This document shows, in pieces, positions 44,067 through 57,500 of a stretch of DNA of 64,000 bases. Position 1 is the stretch's first letter. The number at the start of each line of letters is the position of its first letter. The DNA is from Quercus robur (taxonomy: Eukaryota; Streptophyta; Magnoliopsida; Fagales; Fagaceae). The stretch covers positions 53,354,354 through 53,418,353 of the forward strand of contig NC_065536.1 of assembly GCF_932294415.1 (NCBI RefSeq), given 5' to 3'. Under the pieces are notes generated by a model that worked only from the letters and a program-made list of their open reading frames with translations, was not told the origin of the DNA and made no database searches. Both the position numbers and the translations under genes were made by a program.

Positions 44067-47000
44067 ATGTTAGGGGAAGAAGATAAAACCCCGGTTACCG
44101 GAGGAGGTACCCGGAGAACCTATTTGCGGTCAGTTTCATGGACTGACCGGTCTCCTTCCAAGCCTAATCCATGCCCTAGCCCTAGACCACAATTGAATAG
44201 TAAAGTGCGGTCATGCTTGCCGCCACTTCAGCCACTTTCAATCAACCGGAGGACTGCAGAGGAGTGGCCAAAGGCGGGTTCTGATGATCTGGGCATATGG
44301 CCTCATCCCCAAACCCCGAGAGGGGAAGCTAAACCGCTTGAGAATTCAAATTCGGAACAACCACCCGTGAAAGAATTCCAATTTAAGAGGGAAAAGCTTG
44401 CGTTTTATAACAAGGAATGCTCGAGAATTGCTGAGCATATATACTTGGGAAGTGATGCTGTTGCAAAGAACCGCGAGATTTTGAGGAAGAATGGGATCAC
44501 CCATGTGCTGAACTGTGTTGGGTTTGTTTCTCCTGAATATTTTAAGAGTGATCTTGTGTATAAGACACTTTGGTTGCAAGACAGCCCATCCGAGGATATT
44601 ACAAGTATTCTCTATGATGTGTTTGATTACTTTGAAGATGTTCGGAAGCAAGGTGGGCGAGTTCTTGTGCATTGCTGCCAGGGAGTGTCACGATCGACCT
44701 CTTTGGTTATTGCATACCTCATGTGGAGGGAGGGCCAGAGCTTCGAAGATGCCTTTCAATATGTGAAGGCAGCACGAGCGGTGACTAACCCAAATATGGG
44801 TTTTGCTTGCCAACTTCTGCAGTGCCAGAAGCGAGTACATGCTGTGCCTGCAAGCCCGAATTCGGTGATTAGGATGTATCAGATGGCCCCCCACTCATCA
44901 TATGCTGCTCTTCATCTGGTACCAAAAATGTTAAGCCATCCAGGTGCACAAGGCCTTGACTCTCGTGGAGCATTTATTGTGCATGTTCCTTCTGCTATAT
45001 ACGTTTGGACTGGGAAAAATTGCAATACTGTGATGTCAAATAGTGCTATGGGAGCTGCACATCAGGTAATTCGGTATGAAGGGGCTCAGGGACCAATTGT
45101 GAGTATCAAAGAAGGTGAAGAGCCATCAGAATTTTGGGATGCTCTTGCCAACGGGCAACTCCTAGCAGACAATTCTGAGAGTATGGAGGTCAGAAAGGAA
45201 GGGAATTTGTGTTCCAGTAATGATTTGGTTGCTGCAGCAAATCAAGTTAAGGCTGGTGAAAGGGAGGTGGATGAATATAACTTGGATTTTCAAATTTTTC
45301 ACAAGGCGATTGCTGGTGGGGTTGTTCCACCTTTTTCAGTTTCAAATACTGAATCAGAAACTTGCCTCCCCGCCCGAGAAAACGGATGGGGGAGACTAAG
45401 ATGGAAGCTTGCTAATGGTCTCATGAAAGAATTTGTCACCTCCTCCAAACTGAACAGTGATTGTACTCAATCCAGTGATGAATCAAATATGATTTTAGAT
45501 GCACAGAAAGCAGTAAAACGCTCTCTTGGTCTGATTGAACCATCACCACTGTTATCATCATCAATTGAACCATGCGGTTCACCAGATTCCTTTGATTGTT
45601 TCCCAAATGGCAGCCCAGATAGGATAAGGGAAACTTCTAAAGAAGTGGAACACTCTGTTACTCTTACTGATTCTTTCTTGTCAATGACACCTCCTTGTGC
45701 TTCGCCAGATTCATATTCTTGTTCTTTGACAACTGATCCTGCCTTGTCACCCACACCTACTTGCAGTTCACTAGATTCTTTTTCTTGTTTTCCGGGCCGC
45801 AGCCCGAAGTTCAGCTCCAAGTCCCCAACAATTTCGCCATCAACCTCTGATTACGCCAGTTCATTTACCTTTTCACCATCATCATCTAATTGGTCTGACT
45901 TGTCATACTTGTCTTCACAGCAGCCTTCACCTTCGGGCTGGGAATCTACAGATCAATTTTTTCAAATGAATGCTTCTTTGGCAGATAATTCTAGTTTGAT
46001 TTATAAAGAAACTCTGCCTGCAAAGGAGGTTTCTGATAAACATACTTTGAGAGTTGGAAATGCTTCTTTGCCATGTAAAGGAACTTCACCCTCTATTGCA
46101 GAGCGCAGAGGGAGTAATCCTCCACCTCGAATGTTATTACCCTCAGCTGATGAGCCATCTCAAGTCCCTAAGAATCTGGTACGATCATGGTCCTTCGCTT
46201 TACCTGACATCGAGGATGATGTGATGAATGATGTTGATTGCAACCAATCTGAGCATGAAGCCAATGGAGATGAGATTATGTTTGATACTGGATTTGAATT
46301 ACAAGGTGAGATTGAAAGTAAGAAAGAGGATGATAATAAAATTCATCCTCTGTCAGGTGATATGATCAACAGGGTTGCAGGAGTGGTAACCCCAGTTTTG
46401 TTCCAGTGGCCTTGTATGAATAAATTGGAGATGCAATCTTTTTGCATTCTTGATTCCAGATCTGTATACTTTCTGTTGGCTCCAGATGTGAGTGTAGGCA
46501 CCAATAGTCGCAAAATCTTATTTGTATGGTTGGGGAGTGAATTTTTGGATGTGAAAGGGCAGAGTCAGTTGATCAGCATCGATGGAAAATGGGATAGTAG
46601 TAATCTTCACTGGGAGACAGTTGGTCACAACTTCCTTAATCACATGGGTTTGCCAGTGGATATCCCTGTACAGGTAATATTTCACTTTATATTTATATGA
46701 TGTGTTTTATTGAGTCCTTGTTGCATGGCATGCTTTAAATGTTCTTGACATCTTGAGAGAGATTAATTATATTTTCTTTTAATTAGAAACTTAAAACTTT
46801 TATGATGTTGACATACAGCATGGTTACTAAAGTGGATAAGACTAGCACCATAAAAGGTAGCCCCACCAGGAAAAAGAAATTACATCTTTTTCTTTTATTC
46901 CTGGAGGAGAATGGGGTGTTGCTGTGGAGGGTATGGGGGAAAGAGGGGGGAGAATGTATAAAGAGAAGCAAATAAAACCTACCAAAAAAAAAGCAAAACA

Positions 47001-48298
47001 GGTTTTGGTGTGGGGGAGGAAAAGCCAACATGAAAACTGAGTCTTAGTATATCTTATCATCATTGCATATTATTCTTTGGCTTCTTCACCCATAGTAACA
47101 TTGACTTTCACTACATTGTGTCATCAACTGTAAGAAATGAAAAAAAATGAAATTTGAGGGGACCATTGTCAGAAGTGTATCAGAAATGAAACTTAGTAAT
47201 GCATAAGACACTAGAAGACTTTCTAAGATTTCTAGCATGATCCATTTGTTTAAGAAGTCTGTCATATGGATCAAGACTTGGAGATTTAGACTTTAGAGTG
47301 AAGATTGAATGTGGCATTGCCAAACACGTGCATGTAAGTGTTCTTTTCCAAGTCACAAGGAAATTATATGGAATTAAATTTGTTGAAATAACTTTCTCTG
47401 GCTTCAGCTATTGAACATGTGTGTATCTGCTAAAATAAATATAACATAAAGTATGTCAAGAGCCTTGTAGCTCAATGGCATTGCATGGTCTCCTTTATGA
47501 GAAGAACCACTGTTCGAATCCCCTCTCCCCCGCTTGTTGTATCAATTGAATTCTCAAAACATAAAGTAAATGTGCAATTTAATTGCCCACAATTCATAAC
47601 CTCAAAATCTAAATTACTTCAGAGCCAGTAGAATTATGTTTTATGGCAGTAGTCAGTTGGTTAATCACTTAACCGTAATTACAGAGGGAAATGAAGACAG
47701 CATTTGAGTCTCACAGACAAAATTTATGACCTCTTAACTTTTCCTGGCTGCTTCTTGAAAATTTTGATCATGTCTGTCTTTCATGTCCATTTCCTCACGG
47801 TGGATCAATGATCCTGGAACATGATTCTCAAGGACAGTATTGAATTATGGCAACTCTTCTAGCACTTAAAATGTCATACTTAGGTAGCAGTAACAGGCTT
47901 ACAGCAATTTCTGTCCAGACTAATAATACTTCAATAAGATGAATTAGCTAGTTGAGCTGCTTTTCTTTCATATTTGACAGGCTAAATATGCAAGTCATGT
48001 TTTGTTACTTTAAAGTGAGATAAACCTATGGTATATTTTGGCTGAAGTAAAAAGCAAATAAGTAATAACTACACTTTTCTCTTCCCCCTAAAAATAATTA
48101 AAAATTCGTTTCTTGTGGCTTAGAAAAGCATGTAAGAAACCATGTGTTGGGCTTTTCGGTTGGATACAATGTCTTTATTTTTTGTTAACAAGATATATGT
48201 TGTGTCAGATAATAAGGGAAAGTGAAGAGCCAGAACAGTTTTTAAACTATCTCAGCTGTATATCATCCCATAAGACACAGGACCGAGGCTGCAATTGA
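44067..48298 (+). CDS. MKP1: MAP kinase phosphatase 1 (dual-specificity phosphatase)
   Basis: Two coding exons, 44067-46673 (869 codons) and 48209-48298 (29 residues plus stop), give 898 residues; the 1535-bp intron is GT-AG and phase 0. The N-terminus carries LPPLQPLSI and AEEWPKAGSDD motifs seen in plant MKP1. The dual-specificity phosphatase domain spans about residues 115-260 with general acid D172 in LQDSPSEDI and the catalytic loop VHCCQGVSRSTS (nucleophile C203, R209). A gelsolin-like segment follows at about 288-370 (GAFIVHVPSAIYVWTGKN). The Ser/Pro-rich C-terminal half ends with IIRESEEPEQFLNYLS, matching the end of Arabidopsis MKP1 (At3g55270). It dephosphorylates MPK3/MPK6-type kinases in stress, UV and defence responses. 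Longer than the 784-residue Arabidopsis protein, mainly in the low-complexity part. Confidence 0.95.
47458..47560 (+). mobile_element. tRNA-derived SINE fragment in the MKP1 intron
   Basis: A perfect A box TAGCTCAATGG and B box GTTCGAATCCC are spaced as in a tRNA gene. The sequence continues CTCTCCCCCGCTTGTTGTAT. The cloverleaf does not close at its ends, so it is a SINE head and not a tRNA gene. A diverged relative lies in a coilin intron at about 54958-55052. Confidence 0.65.
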
Positions 48299-49074
48299 GA
48301 CTGTTTAGCAAAGCATGCAGCATTTTTCAAGAATTCAATTCCTAGTCAATTTAGCTCTTGCATGGAATGTCAAAAAGGGTCTGATGCATATTGTGAAAGG
48401 TAAGTCAGCATCCCGGGCAGTAGAACTGATTATTATCTGCTTGTGTGATGAATGGTAAGGATGTGAATCATTATTACAGCAAAGCATGTACAGAGAACAA
48501 GCCTGTTCTACAGTTACTGGAATTAGAAGTATATAATATTAGATAATATATAAGTAGTAAATTAAAAGCTTTTGTGTTATTCTTTTCCCTGTTAGGCCTT
48601 TTCTTCTTCTTTACTGCTCCTTTTTTTTCATCCCTTCTGGTAGCTCTTAGTTTTTGTTTATCTGGGCTTTGGCTACATTGAGCACCGAAGGTGTTGCTGT
48701 ATGTAATGAAATAAGAAAGCAGCAAAGCCATCTTTCTTAAAGAGCAGATCTTTATCTCTCTGCGTTTCATTTTCTATACTTGATATTCAGATACATGATT
48801 TTATGTTTGAAATAGGCTGGTTATTGCACAATGTTGAAATTGCTCAAGGTTTCTTTCATTCCTTTATGCAGGGCTAAGGAAGGTTTCAGAAGGTCATACT
48901 AACACAGTAGTTATATTCACACGTGATATTTCCCAATCTTAAACTATGGGTACCATATTTGTTTTTGTATGGACCATAATCTACAATTTTGAAGTCTGAT
49001 TATATAGAACAGACGCCTCCTAAATCAGGATTCAGGTCCCATATTGGTGAAAGCAACTACTAAAAATATTCAGT
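48299..49074. other. MKP1 3' region
   Basis: This stretch should hold the MKP1 3' UTR and spacer. Short open frames (48474-48770, minus) look random. No repeat is obvious. Confidence 0.4.
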
Positions 49075-50007
49075 GGTAGTGCTAAAAAATTTAGCTTCTA
49101 GCACCCAAAAAAACTATTTTATCTATTTTAACTTATCATTTCACAGCTCACCTTACATTAATGCTCTTATGTTTTACTACACAGTTAACACTATTCATTT
49201 ATTTATTATTTTCTCTCTCTTCTTCTCTGTCTCTGTATCTTCTCCCTTCCACAGCCACCAAACCATGACCTAAAATCAACCACCACCATCATGGCACCAC
49301 GTCCACCACCATAACCACCAAACCCACATCCACATCAAACACAAACCCATATGAATATATCCTAAAAAAAAACCCAGATCAAACCACCCAAATTTCATCA
49401 ATTGCCGCTAGCAAAAACCAACAAAACAACCAACAAATCGAAAACCCACAAATCGGACTACCCAAGAATACAAAACCCACTAGATCGAATCACCCACTAC
49501 CAGTCACCACCACAACTCGATCTCAACCCAAACCCACACCCACGGATCATTGAACCCACCCTAACAACCTACCACCACCACATCACCACCAAAATACCTA
49601 GCAATCTAGAACCCATAGAACCCACGAACTCAGAAATCCCACGTCGTCACCAATTCCAACACATTTTGTTGAGAGAGTTTTGAGTCAGAGAGAGAAGAGA
49701 GGAGGGAGGAGAGATCGGTGTGAAGGTGAAGCTCAAGCTCAGCCAAAGAAAAAAGAGAGAGAAGTTTGAAGCAGCTTCAAGCTTAGGGTTTTAGTTCGGC
49801 GGCTAGGCGGTAGGGGTGAGATGATTTGGGCAAGAGCTCGGGGTGGAGGAAGAGAGAGAGAGAGAGAAAAAAAAAGTGTAGAGAGAAACATTTTTTAATT
49901 AAAATATGAGAAAGAGGAATATAATATTAATTTATGTGTTTAGCTTTGAGCTACAGTGAACCGCAGTTTGCTGTAGCTCAATAGTTAAAAAATTTAGCAA
50001 TAGCACC
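49075..50007. mobile_element. Non-autonomous TIR element with pyrimidine/purine arms
   Basis: The left end GGTAGTGCTAAAAAATTTAG and the complemented right end GGTGCTATTGCTAAATTTTT are similar. Inside, a CT-rich stretch (49210-49250) on the left mirrors GA-rich DNA (49680-49880) on the right. The core 49255-49660 is full of CCACCA/CAACC words, giving a spurious Thr/Pro/His-rich frame. No transposase. Confidence 0.55.
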
Positions 50008-51551
50008 TTCATTGTAGCTTCATTTTTGTTGTGTTGGTTGTTAAAATAATAATTTGGTAATTTGGCACAATCACTACTAACTATAAGGTAAAAAAGTCTA
50101 AAGAATTTGATCGTTTGTTTTGCATTAGCTTAAGTTAATTAAAATATGGCTATACCTTTGAAAAAGAAAGTAATGTTTTCACTTCAAAAAAAAAAAAAAA
50201 GAAGAAAGTAATGTTTTAAAAAAAATAGTACATAAACAAATAAGCTAAGAAGTTAGTTGTAAAAATCAATGCTAAACAGACAAGCCATCTAATTTAATTT
50301 GAGCCGAAGTTCTTGCTTTTGTAGCCACACGCAAAAGTGACCAGTCAAGTTTAATATCTAGTTTGCTGTACTAGCGAACTTTATAGATGGGCACTGGGAG
50401 TAATGCTACACGTATTACTTTTCACAACAAATTTCATAATTGTTAAAATTGTTTAAGATATTATTAATCTTCGTCTAAATCTATCAATGATGCCACTTTA
50501 TTATTTCATAAGTTTATAATTTACAATTTGTTCCCTCAACAGTTATAAGAAAATTTGTGCAAAAGATTGTGGTTCAGGACTTATCGGAGCATTGGTAAAT
50601 CCTACCTCTTGGTTACAAAATAAGCACTGCAAAACATGGAGTATAAAACACTAATTGTTCAGAGAACTCTACACCATCCTTTGCCTGCTTTTATTTTTAT
50701 TTTTTCCTTTCTAGAGAAACCCTTTGCCTGGATATTTAATTCAGCTGAGACGTTCACGTTTTTATATACAAAGCCATTGATTAAATTGGGTTCCCTTGTG
50801 ATTCTCAAAAAAGGAGGGAAAAGAAGAAGAGAAGAGAGAGAGAGAGAGAGAGAACCAACAATAAATGAAAAAACAAACCTACGAATGCACTATTCTTGCT
50901 CTATCAGCAAAAAGAAGGATTGAATAGGATGCGTATTCTAGTGAAGGTCAAAATTCTCAGCAAGTCTGCCACAACCCACAAATCCACACTCAAAAAAATA
51001 TGTAGTTTCCACCGACTTAAGCATATGGATAACTAGTTTTTATTTCAAATATAAAAGTGAGGTACACTTAAAAGCTACTTATAGCCAATATTGATTTCTA
51101 GGAATATGAGAAATGGAGAAGGAAACGAAAAAGGTAAATTTCTGAGGTAGGGAAGTCATTTTTGGACAACAGCTTGGGAATTGAATACATGCCCAAGTCC
51201 TTTGGCAATCTTTTCCAATTCCATCATTAAACCAAAATGGTCTAACGTCTAAAAGAGCACTTACTACTTACTAGGCTAACTCGAGCCTGATAAAAGCCAA
51301 TAGGGATGCTGTAAATAAGTTCACAAAAGTGGGCTCCTCCTCCTTTAGACTATTACTCTTCAAAATGACAAGAAAATTGACCAACTTTCTATAAAAAAAA
51401 GTTGGCCTTTGATAGCCATTGCAGCCCTTAATTACATAAACCACAATATGATGTTCTTTACATTCGTCAAAACTTTCCAAAACACTGGCTAAGAGGTGGA
51501 TCTCATTGTCAGGAACACAGCATATATATGCCCTAATGCTGGTGGATTTTC
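50008..51551. other. Spacer between MKP1 and coilin 3' ends
   Basis: AT-rich DNA containing one micro-insertion (50180-50201), a (GA)n run at about 50834-50854 and the likely 3' UTR of coilin just below 51552. The two genes converge here. No further gene seen. Confidence 0.45.
50180..50201 (+). mobile_element. Oligo(A)-tailed micro-insertion with 16-bp target duplication
   Basis: CACTTC followed by about 15 A and a G is flanked by perfect copies of AAGAAAGTAATGTTTT (50164-50179 and 50202-50217). This is what a LINE or SINE insertion truncated to its last few bases leaves behind. Confidence 0.65.
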
Positions 51552-54500
51552 TTATAGTCCATTTTGTGCTCTTAAACGAGCCATTGTTGGACCCAGTGCA
51601 CTGCCTCTTAAGGCCCTGTAGGACCATCCATTCTTTAATGAACTCTCTTCCCTACTCCAACCGTCCTCCTGAGAGAGCTGGGCCTTCTTTGTGTCCAAAG
51701 CCTGGCTGATTTCTTCCCACACATTTACTTCTCCATTTTCTACAAAGATAACAACACAGAATGAGAATTCATCCACTTAAATACCAGATTACCAGCAGCA
51801 TGAAAACAACATAAAGTAGATACCACGTGTGGGGGCAGGGGTCTCTTTATTGTTATTGCTGGCCCCAAACCCTGAGACAGAAGTTTGATTATCCACAGGA
51901 ACTTCATTAACCTCGCTCATAACCGCTTTTCCTGAATTGAAGTTACCATGCTTGACAATGCGGACATCTACAAGAGATGAATAATCTATCTGTAGAAAAG
52001 CTTCAATCGTAAGTTTCTGCTAATAACAATAATGAGCCCCGATCAAAAAAAAAAAAAAAAAACAATAATGAGCCTTTCCTTGCCAGGTTACCAATTATCA
52101 GTTGCGATACAAAGACAAGGGCCCCAAATACCAATTTTGAGCTCTCTATATTACTAGAACACAAAAAATGTAAAGCCTTGCATGACATTACAGTAATTTT
52201 ACTGGTCAAGTTCTTAATATCCCAAAAAAGGTTAAACTAGGTCATCATCAATCAGCCAAGCAGCTCAACCAGCAAATTGTGTAATATGAAATTATATTTT
52301 ATGATTCTCCTTTTTAACATTCATTTGAGACCATGTGAACCCCAAGTTGAATAGCTGGAATAGATGACTGCTGAACCATACAGAAAAATTAGCCTGGATC
52401 AATTTTTATGACTGGCATGCTACATATATGCTGATATCATGTATCAGAACTAATTAATTCATGAATGAGGATATGGAAAGTTCAGTGATTCAATTGATAA
52501 AATCTTTAGTAGATCCTTATTTGATTGGTCTAGTGCGTGGGATTTTAACAGTTGTAATTCCTTAGCTTAATTTAAGGAGTTGCTACATTTTTGTACATAA
52601 TATTGTTTCTTTGTAATTCGTTTGGCTTTTTTGTGTTCATTTATATGTACATGTAGTAGTATTTTTTCAATAAAATAATTATTACTTATCAAAAATAGAG
52701 TTTTTTTTTTTTTTTTTTCTTGATAAGTAAAAATAGAGAAAAATTTTCTTAAGACTTCTCTAAATTTCCAAAGAGATTGCCTTCAAATTGTCTGTTATCC
52801 CTCCAAGCTTAACTACTACTTACAATGAAAACAATTTTTTTTTTTTTTTATTTATTGATAGATTACTTACAATGAAAACATTGAATGAGCAAGACATTCT
52901 TATGATATCTAGAAGATATGAATTGGTCTTATGGTTAAGTCTGTTGGGAGTTGTAATACAGAGAATGGTACAAGTCCCCTTGTGAACGAATATTTCACCA
53001 GCTTGCTTGTCAAAAATGTTGGGAAAAATATAAAATTGAAAAAGAAAACGAAAGGCTTGAATACCTTTAAAGAACCATCTTCCCCATAAAGGGATGCAGC
53101 AGGTTGAGCTCCATACTCCTCCTCTGACTCCTCAGCTATCTTCTCAAAATCAATTGGATATTCTGGAACTGTTACCAGAAAAATCCTTTTGGATTCAGGG
53201 TAATAGCGTGATATTTTTCCTACCTACAGGCAAAAGAATAGGGTAAATGATATATTCCATTCCCATAATCAGCTACCAAGTATTCAAGGAGCAGAAAGAG
53301 TCATACTCGGAAGGTGGAAAGTTCAGGGGTCCATGACGATGATAACTCAATCAAACGATATGCAATAACATCACCTTCCTGCAACATATGAAGAACACAA
53401 ATAATGCTTTAATTGCACCAAGAAAAATGAGAAAGAAACCTAAGGGATGATTTAACACAATGGTGTTTTCTTCATAGCAAAAAATCCAAGTAGAGAAGTG
53501 AAAGGCCTGATATTACAAAGCACGCTGTGACAACATGATCTCTCTCTCACATTGGTAATGTGGGAAGAAAGAAAGATCCACACAAGAAAAGACAATTTAA
53601 GTGTGGAAGAAACAAACCTTAGGCATGCTAGTATAAGGCGAAAGCTTATCAAAGTCTATGGGATTGGTTGCAGGTGTTTTTCTTTCAGAAGTACGCATAT
53701 CAGAACTCTCTTGATTCCAACTCATACGATCATTCCATTTGTGAGAAGCAGTTTTCTCGATACCCCATTTTTGACCCTTCTTCTTGCAGGTTATTCCATT
53801 CCACTGGGAATTCTCCTGAAGTATGACCAAAGTTGATAAATTCAATGATCAAAAGGGAATCCAGAAATATAGAAATAGAATAACACTAAGAGAATAATTT
53901 GTAAATATATAAAAACTAAATGTTTTGGTTCCATGTCCCTTTAAAAGCCAATTGACAGACTAGTGCAATATCCCATTTTTAACACAGTGCTTGTATGTCT
54001 TAGAACAAAGCATTGACTAAATGACCCTGTTCATTTAAATGACTTGCTTTTGTGACATGATTATGTAGCTTTGTAACTCCTTCCAAAAAAAGAAGAAGGG
54101 CAAAGTCTATGTTGCAGTAGAACTACCAGGTTTATGTGAATTGTTGGGTCTTGCAAATCTTACAAGTGCCTTATGTTAAAAACCAATTTCTTTGCAGAAT
54201 AAGTTTAAATGGTAAAGCAGTGAGAGGTCCATCCTTATTCATATAGTAACCTTTATCATCCCAAACATAAGTGTTAGACTTATGGTTAAGTGATTAAATT
54301 CACCATTTCCTAATAGCTTAAGCTTTTGGGACAATTGGTAATTTAACATGGTATCAGAGCAGGAGATCCTGAGTTTGATCCCTGGCTTTACTCTACCTCC
54401 CATTTAAAATGTTAAATTCTCACTTGTTGGGCCCCCACTTATTAAGGGGAAGTTTAGGCCCACAAGTGAAGGGGAGTGTTAGACTTATGATTAAGTAATT

Positions 54501-57500
54501 AAATTCACCATTTCCTAATAGTTTAAGCTTTTGGGACAATCGGTAATTTAACAATAAGTTTTCAGTTTTGAGTCTGTATCTTATGTAAAGGCATAACTTC
54601 ATTTTTTTTTTTTTTTAAATTTTAAGTGTGAAGGCTTAACTTCATACAAAACTAGTAGCATGGATGTGTGACGCTACGAATTAAGTAAAATTTAAATGTA
54701 AAAATAATTAATGAGGCACATGGCAAGAATACAACAATGTTACACATAATACATATGTCGAGCCACTTGGGCAAGCACAGTATCTAGGATGCAATATTTA
54801 TTATATTAAAACACAAAATTATGATGATGATAATAATAACAATTTCTTGAAAATTATAGTAATAGAATTTTAGTTAGATTAGCATTTTCAAATTTCATGA
54901 AACTTTCAGTTTTACTTTTACCTAAATAAAATATCCTAACATTTAACAAGACACTTTCCAAGTGCTTGTAGTTCACTGACATAATCTGATTCTCCCAATA
55001 CGGAGACCTGTGATTAAATTTCCCTTCCCCCACTTGTTGTAATGAAAGAAAAAGGGTACTTATAATCAAAAGCAATTTATTGCATCATGATAGCAAATAT
55101 TGACCTAATATCAAAATACAGGGCAGCAGAAGAGAGAGCAAGCATTAGAAAATTACAAATATAAATAGAACATACCCTTGGCATTTCATTTTGCTGGACA
55201 GATGGATCTGCATCTACAAGAATAAAAATAATGTCAGATCCTTTGCTGTAACATAGCACATATTTGACATTGCAATTCTAAAAATTTGAATGTAAAGCTG
55301 CTATAAAATGAAATGGCAGAAAAATATAGAGCTATCAATTCTAAACTAACAAAAGACACACAATGAGAGAGGGATACAGATAGAGGGCCAGATAAAGAGA
55401 GAGACCTTTACTTGGGCGCCCAAAGCGAATGTGTCCTGGCCTAATTACTATGGGTACAACATCGCCCTCTTCATCACTATCTTCATCTGGTTGTTCATGT
55501 TCTTCAGAAACTTTCTGTTTATCTTTAACAGGTGATTGCTCATCATCTTTTTTGACTATTTGCCCCTGATATTGCTGCAAATTTGAATATAAAATAAATA
55601 ATTTTTTTTTTAAAATAAAAAAAAAGATAAAAATTTTTCATTAAGGCATACAGGTACTTTAGAACACTGACTAACAATCCCCCCAACCCTTACATCACTG
55701 ACATTATAGGCTTACCATGCAGATCAAAACATGCACACATACACACGTCATATAGAATTGAATTGTCAGCTTTTTACTAATCAATTTCACCATTTCTATC
55801 TGTCAAAGAGAGGGTGAATGTGTGTCTAAGTGTGTGTGTGTGTGTGTGTGTGCACACGCGTGAGTGGGTGTAAAAACAACTGATTATGATCCTAAAAGTA
55901 TCAATTCTAAACGCCAAGTACCTTTCTACTTTCAGCTTTGACTTGCTCCCTCAACCATTGTCTTTTAGCCTTTTTACGCCGAGCACTTCTACTAGGGAGC
56001 TGACCAAAATAACCAAGCATAGTAAGTTAACTGATTTCAAGTTTGGAGAGTTAAACATGTAAAGAGGTGAAGCTTAAAATTTCAAATTCCTGGTACATTG
56101 TGCATCTAGCAATCTACGTACTCCACATGGTATGGTTCCTTGCATTGGTTATAGATGCATAGCTTTGGGTTCATTTTGCATTCTTGCATGATCCCTAAAC
56201 TAGAGAAAATGGATTTGGATGACAAAACTGGGTTTAGGCTTTCCAATATAGTACTCTCTTTGTATTTCATCCAGTAATTTTATAAAAGTTTGACTTTCTC
56301 AACTGTTGTTGACTATATATATGGATCACCAAACATCCAGCACATAGTTCACATCAAGAGAGGATGACAGGTAATAGCAACAAACTGTGGTCCATCGAAA
56401 CAATGACCATGGAAAATCTGAGAAATATAGTACTTACAAGTTACAATGATTCTATAAAACCTTGGTGAGGTAGAATTTTTCTTATTGGTAAGTCACACCA
56501 TGAATCCATGATCTAACACTCCACATTTTTTTCGAAGGAGGAAATGCCATTTGAAACAAAGCTCATTGGCATTCTTAGTGAGGTAGAAATCTATTAACGT
56601 AAAACAAATTCTTACTATTGCAAGTAGTAAAGAAAAATAAAATCAAAAAGTCCTAACTGGTAAATACATAACCCAGCTATCCTTGCTTTTGTTCGCACAT
56701 TTGCATTACCCCCTCACAATATGTAACTCTAGCCAATTCTGAGGACACTGTTCAAGTGGTTATTGGCCTTGGGAAAGTTTTCTTTCTCAAACTTATTGGA
56801 GTTTCTTGATCATTGTATTTGAAAGTTTAGTAGTTTTTACATCTTGTATACCCATGTACTTGATGTTCATTATTTTCAATAAAATACTTAATAATTATAA
56901 ATAAATAAATATATAAAAAGAATAATAATAAGTTACTCTAGGCAATGTATGTTCTGTAGATGAAGATAATACTAAAATTTAAAAAATAATGCTAATTACT
57001 ACTATATACAAAATTTGCCCTCATACATTAAAAATATTAAATATGTATATATAAACCACAGATCTAAACCAAACAATGGTGTAAATCAAGAACCTTTTTA
57101 GTTTCGCCAGGCCCATGGGATACATTGACACTTTCATTGCCATTTTCTTGGAGCTGGCAGAATCTGCTAAACAGAAATGAGAGAGAAAGAAAAGGGAATT
57201 TGTAAGATAAAGAGAGAGCAAGAGAGAATAATTCAAGACTCTATAAGCTATAGAAATACATGCAAACATGCATATGCAAAGATGTAAGCACAGTTTTGCA
57301 GCAGTACACTGGGACCAAACTCCAGGACTTCTATATCATGGATGATGATGAAAACATATAGAGGCTACATAAATACCTCTTCACATTGGGTGTAGACTTA
57401 GTTGTGTCATTACGTTTTTCATTACTTCCCAGGGCACTAGACTTATCCCGTTCACCTGGTAATTTGGATGATTTATCCTTCTTGACCCTCTTCTTCGGGA

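Noticed and set aside
45467..45820. 117-codon antisense frame within MKP1 exon 1
   Set aside because: Overlaps the Ser/Pro-rich coding part of MKP1 and is only its complement.
46674..46700. MKP1 ending at 46700 as a single-exon gene
   Set aside because: A GTAATA donor at 46674 and a phase-0 exon at 48209-48298 restore the conserved C-terminus IIRESEEPEQFLNYLS.
47458..47530. tRNA gene, from perfect A and B boxes
   Set aside because: The ends do not pair as an acceptor stem and the sequence continues as a repeat also found at 54958; it is a SINE head.
49402..49683. 93-codon Thr/Pro/His-rich frame
   Set aside because: Arises from CCACCA/AACCC simple repeats inside a TIR element; no domain or start context.
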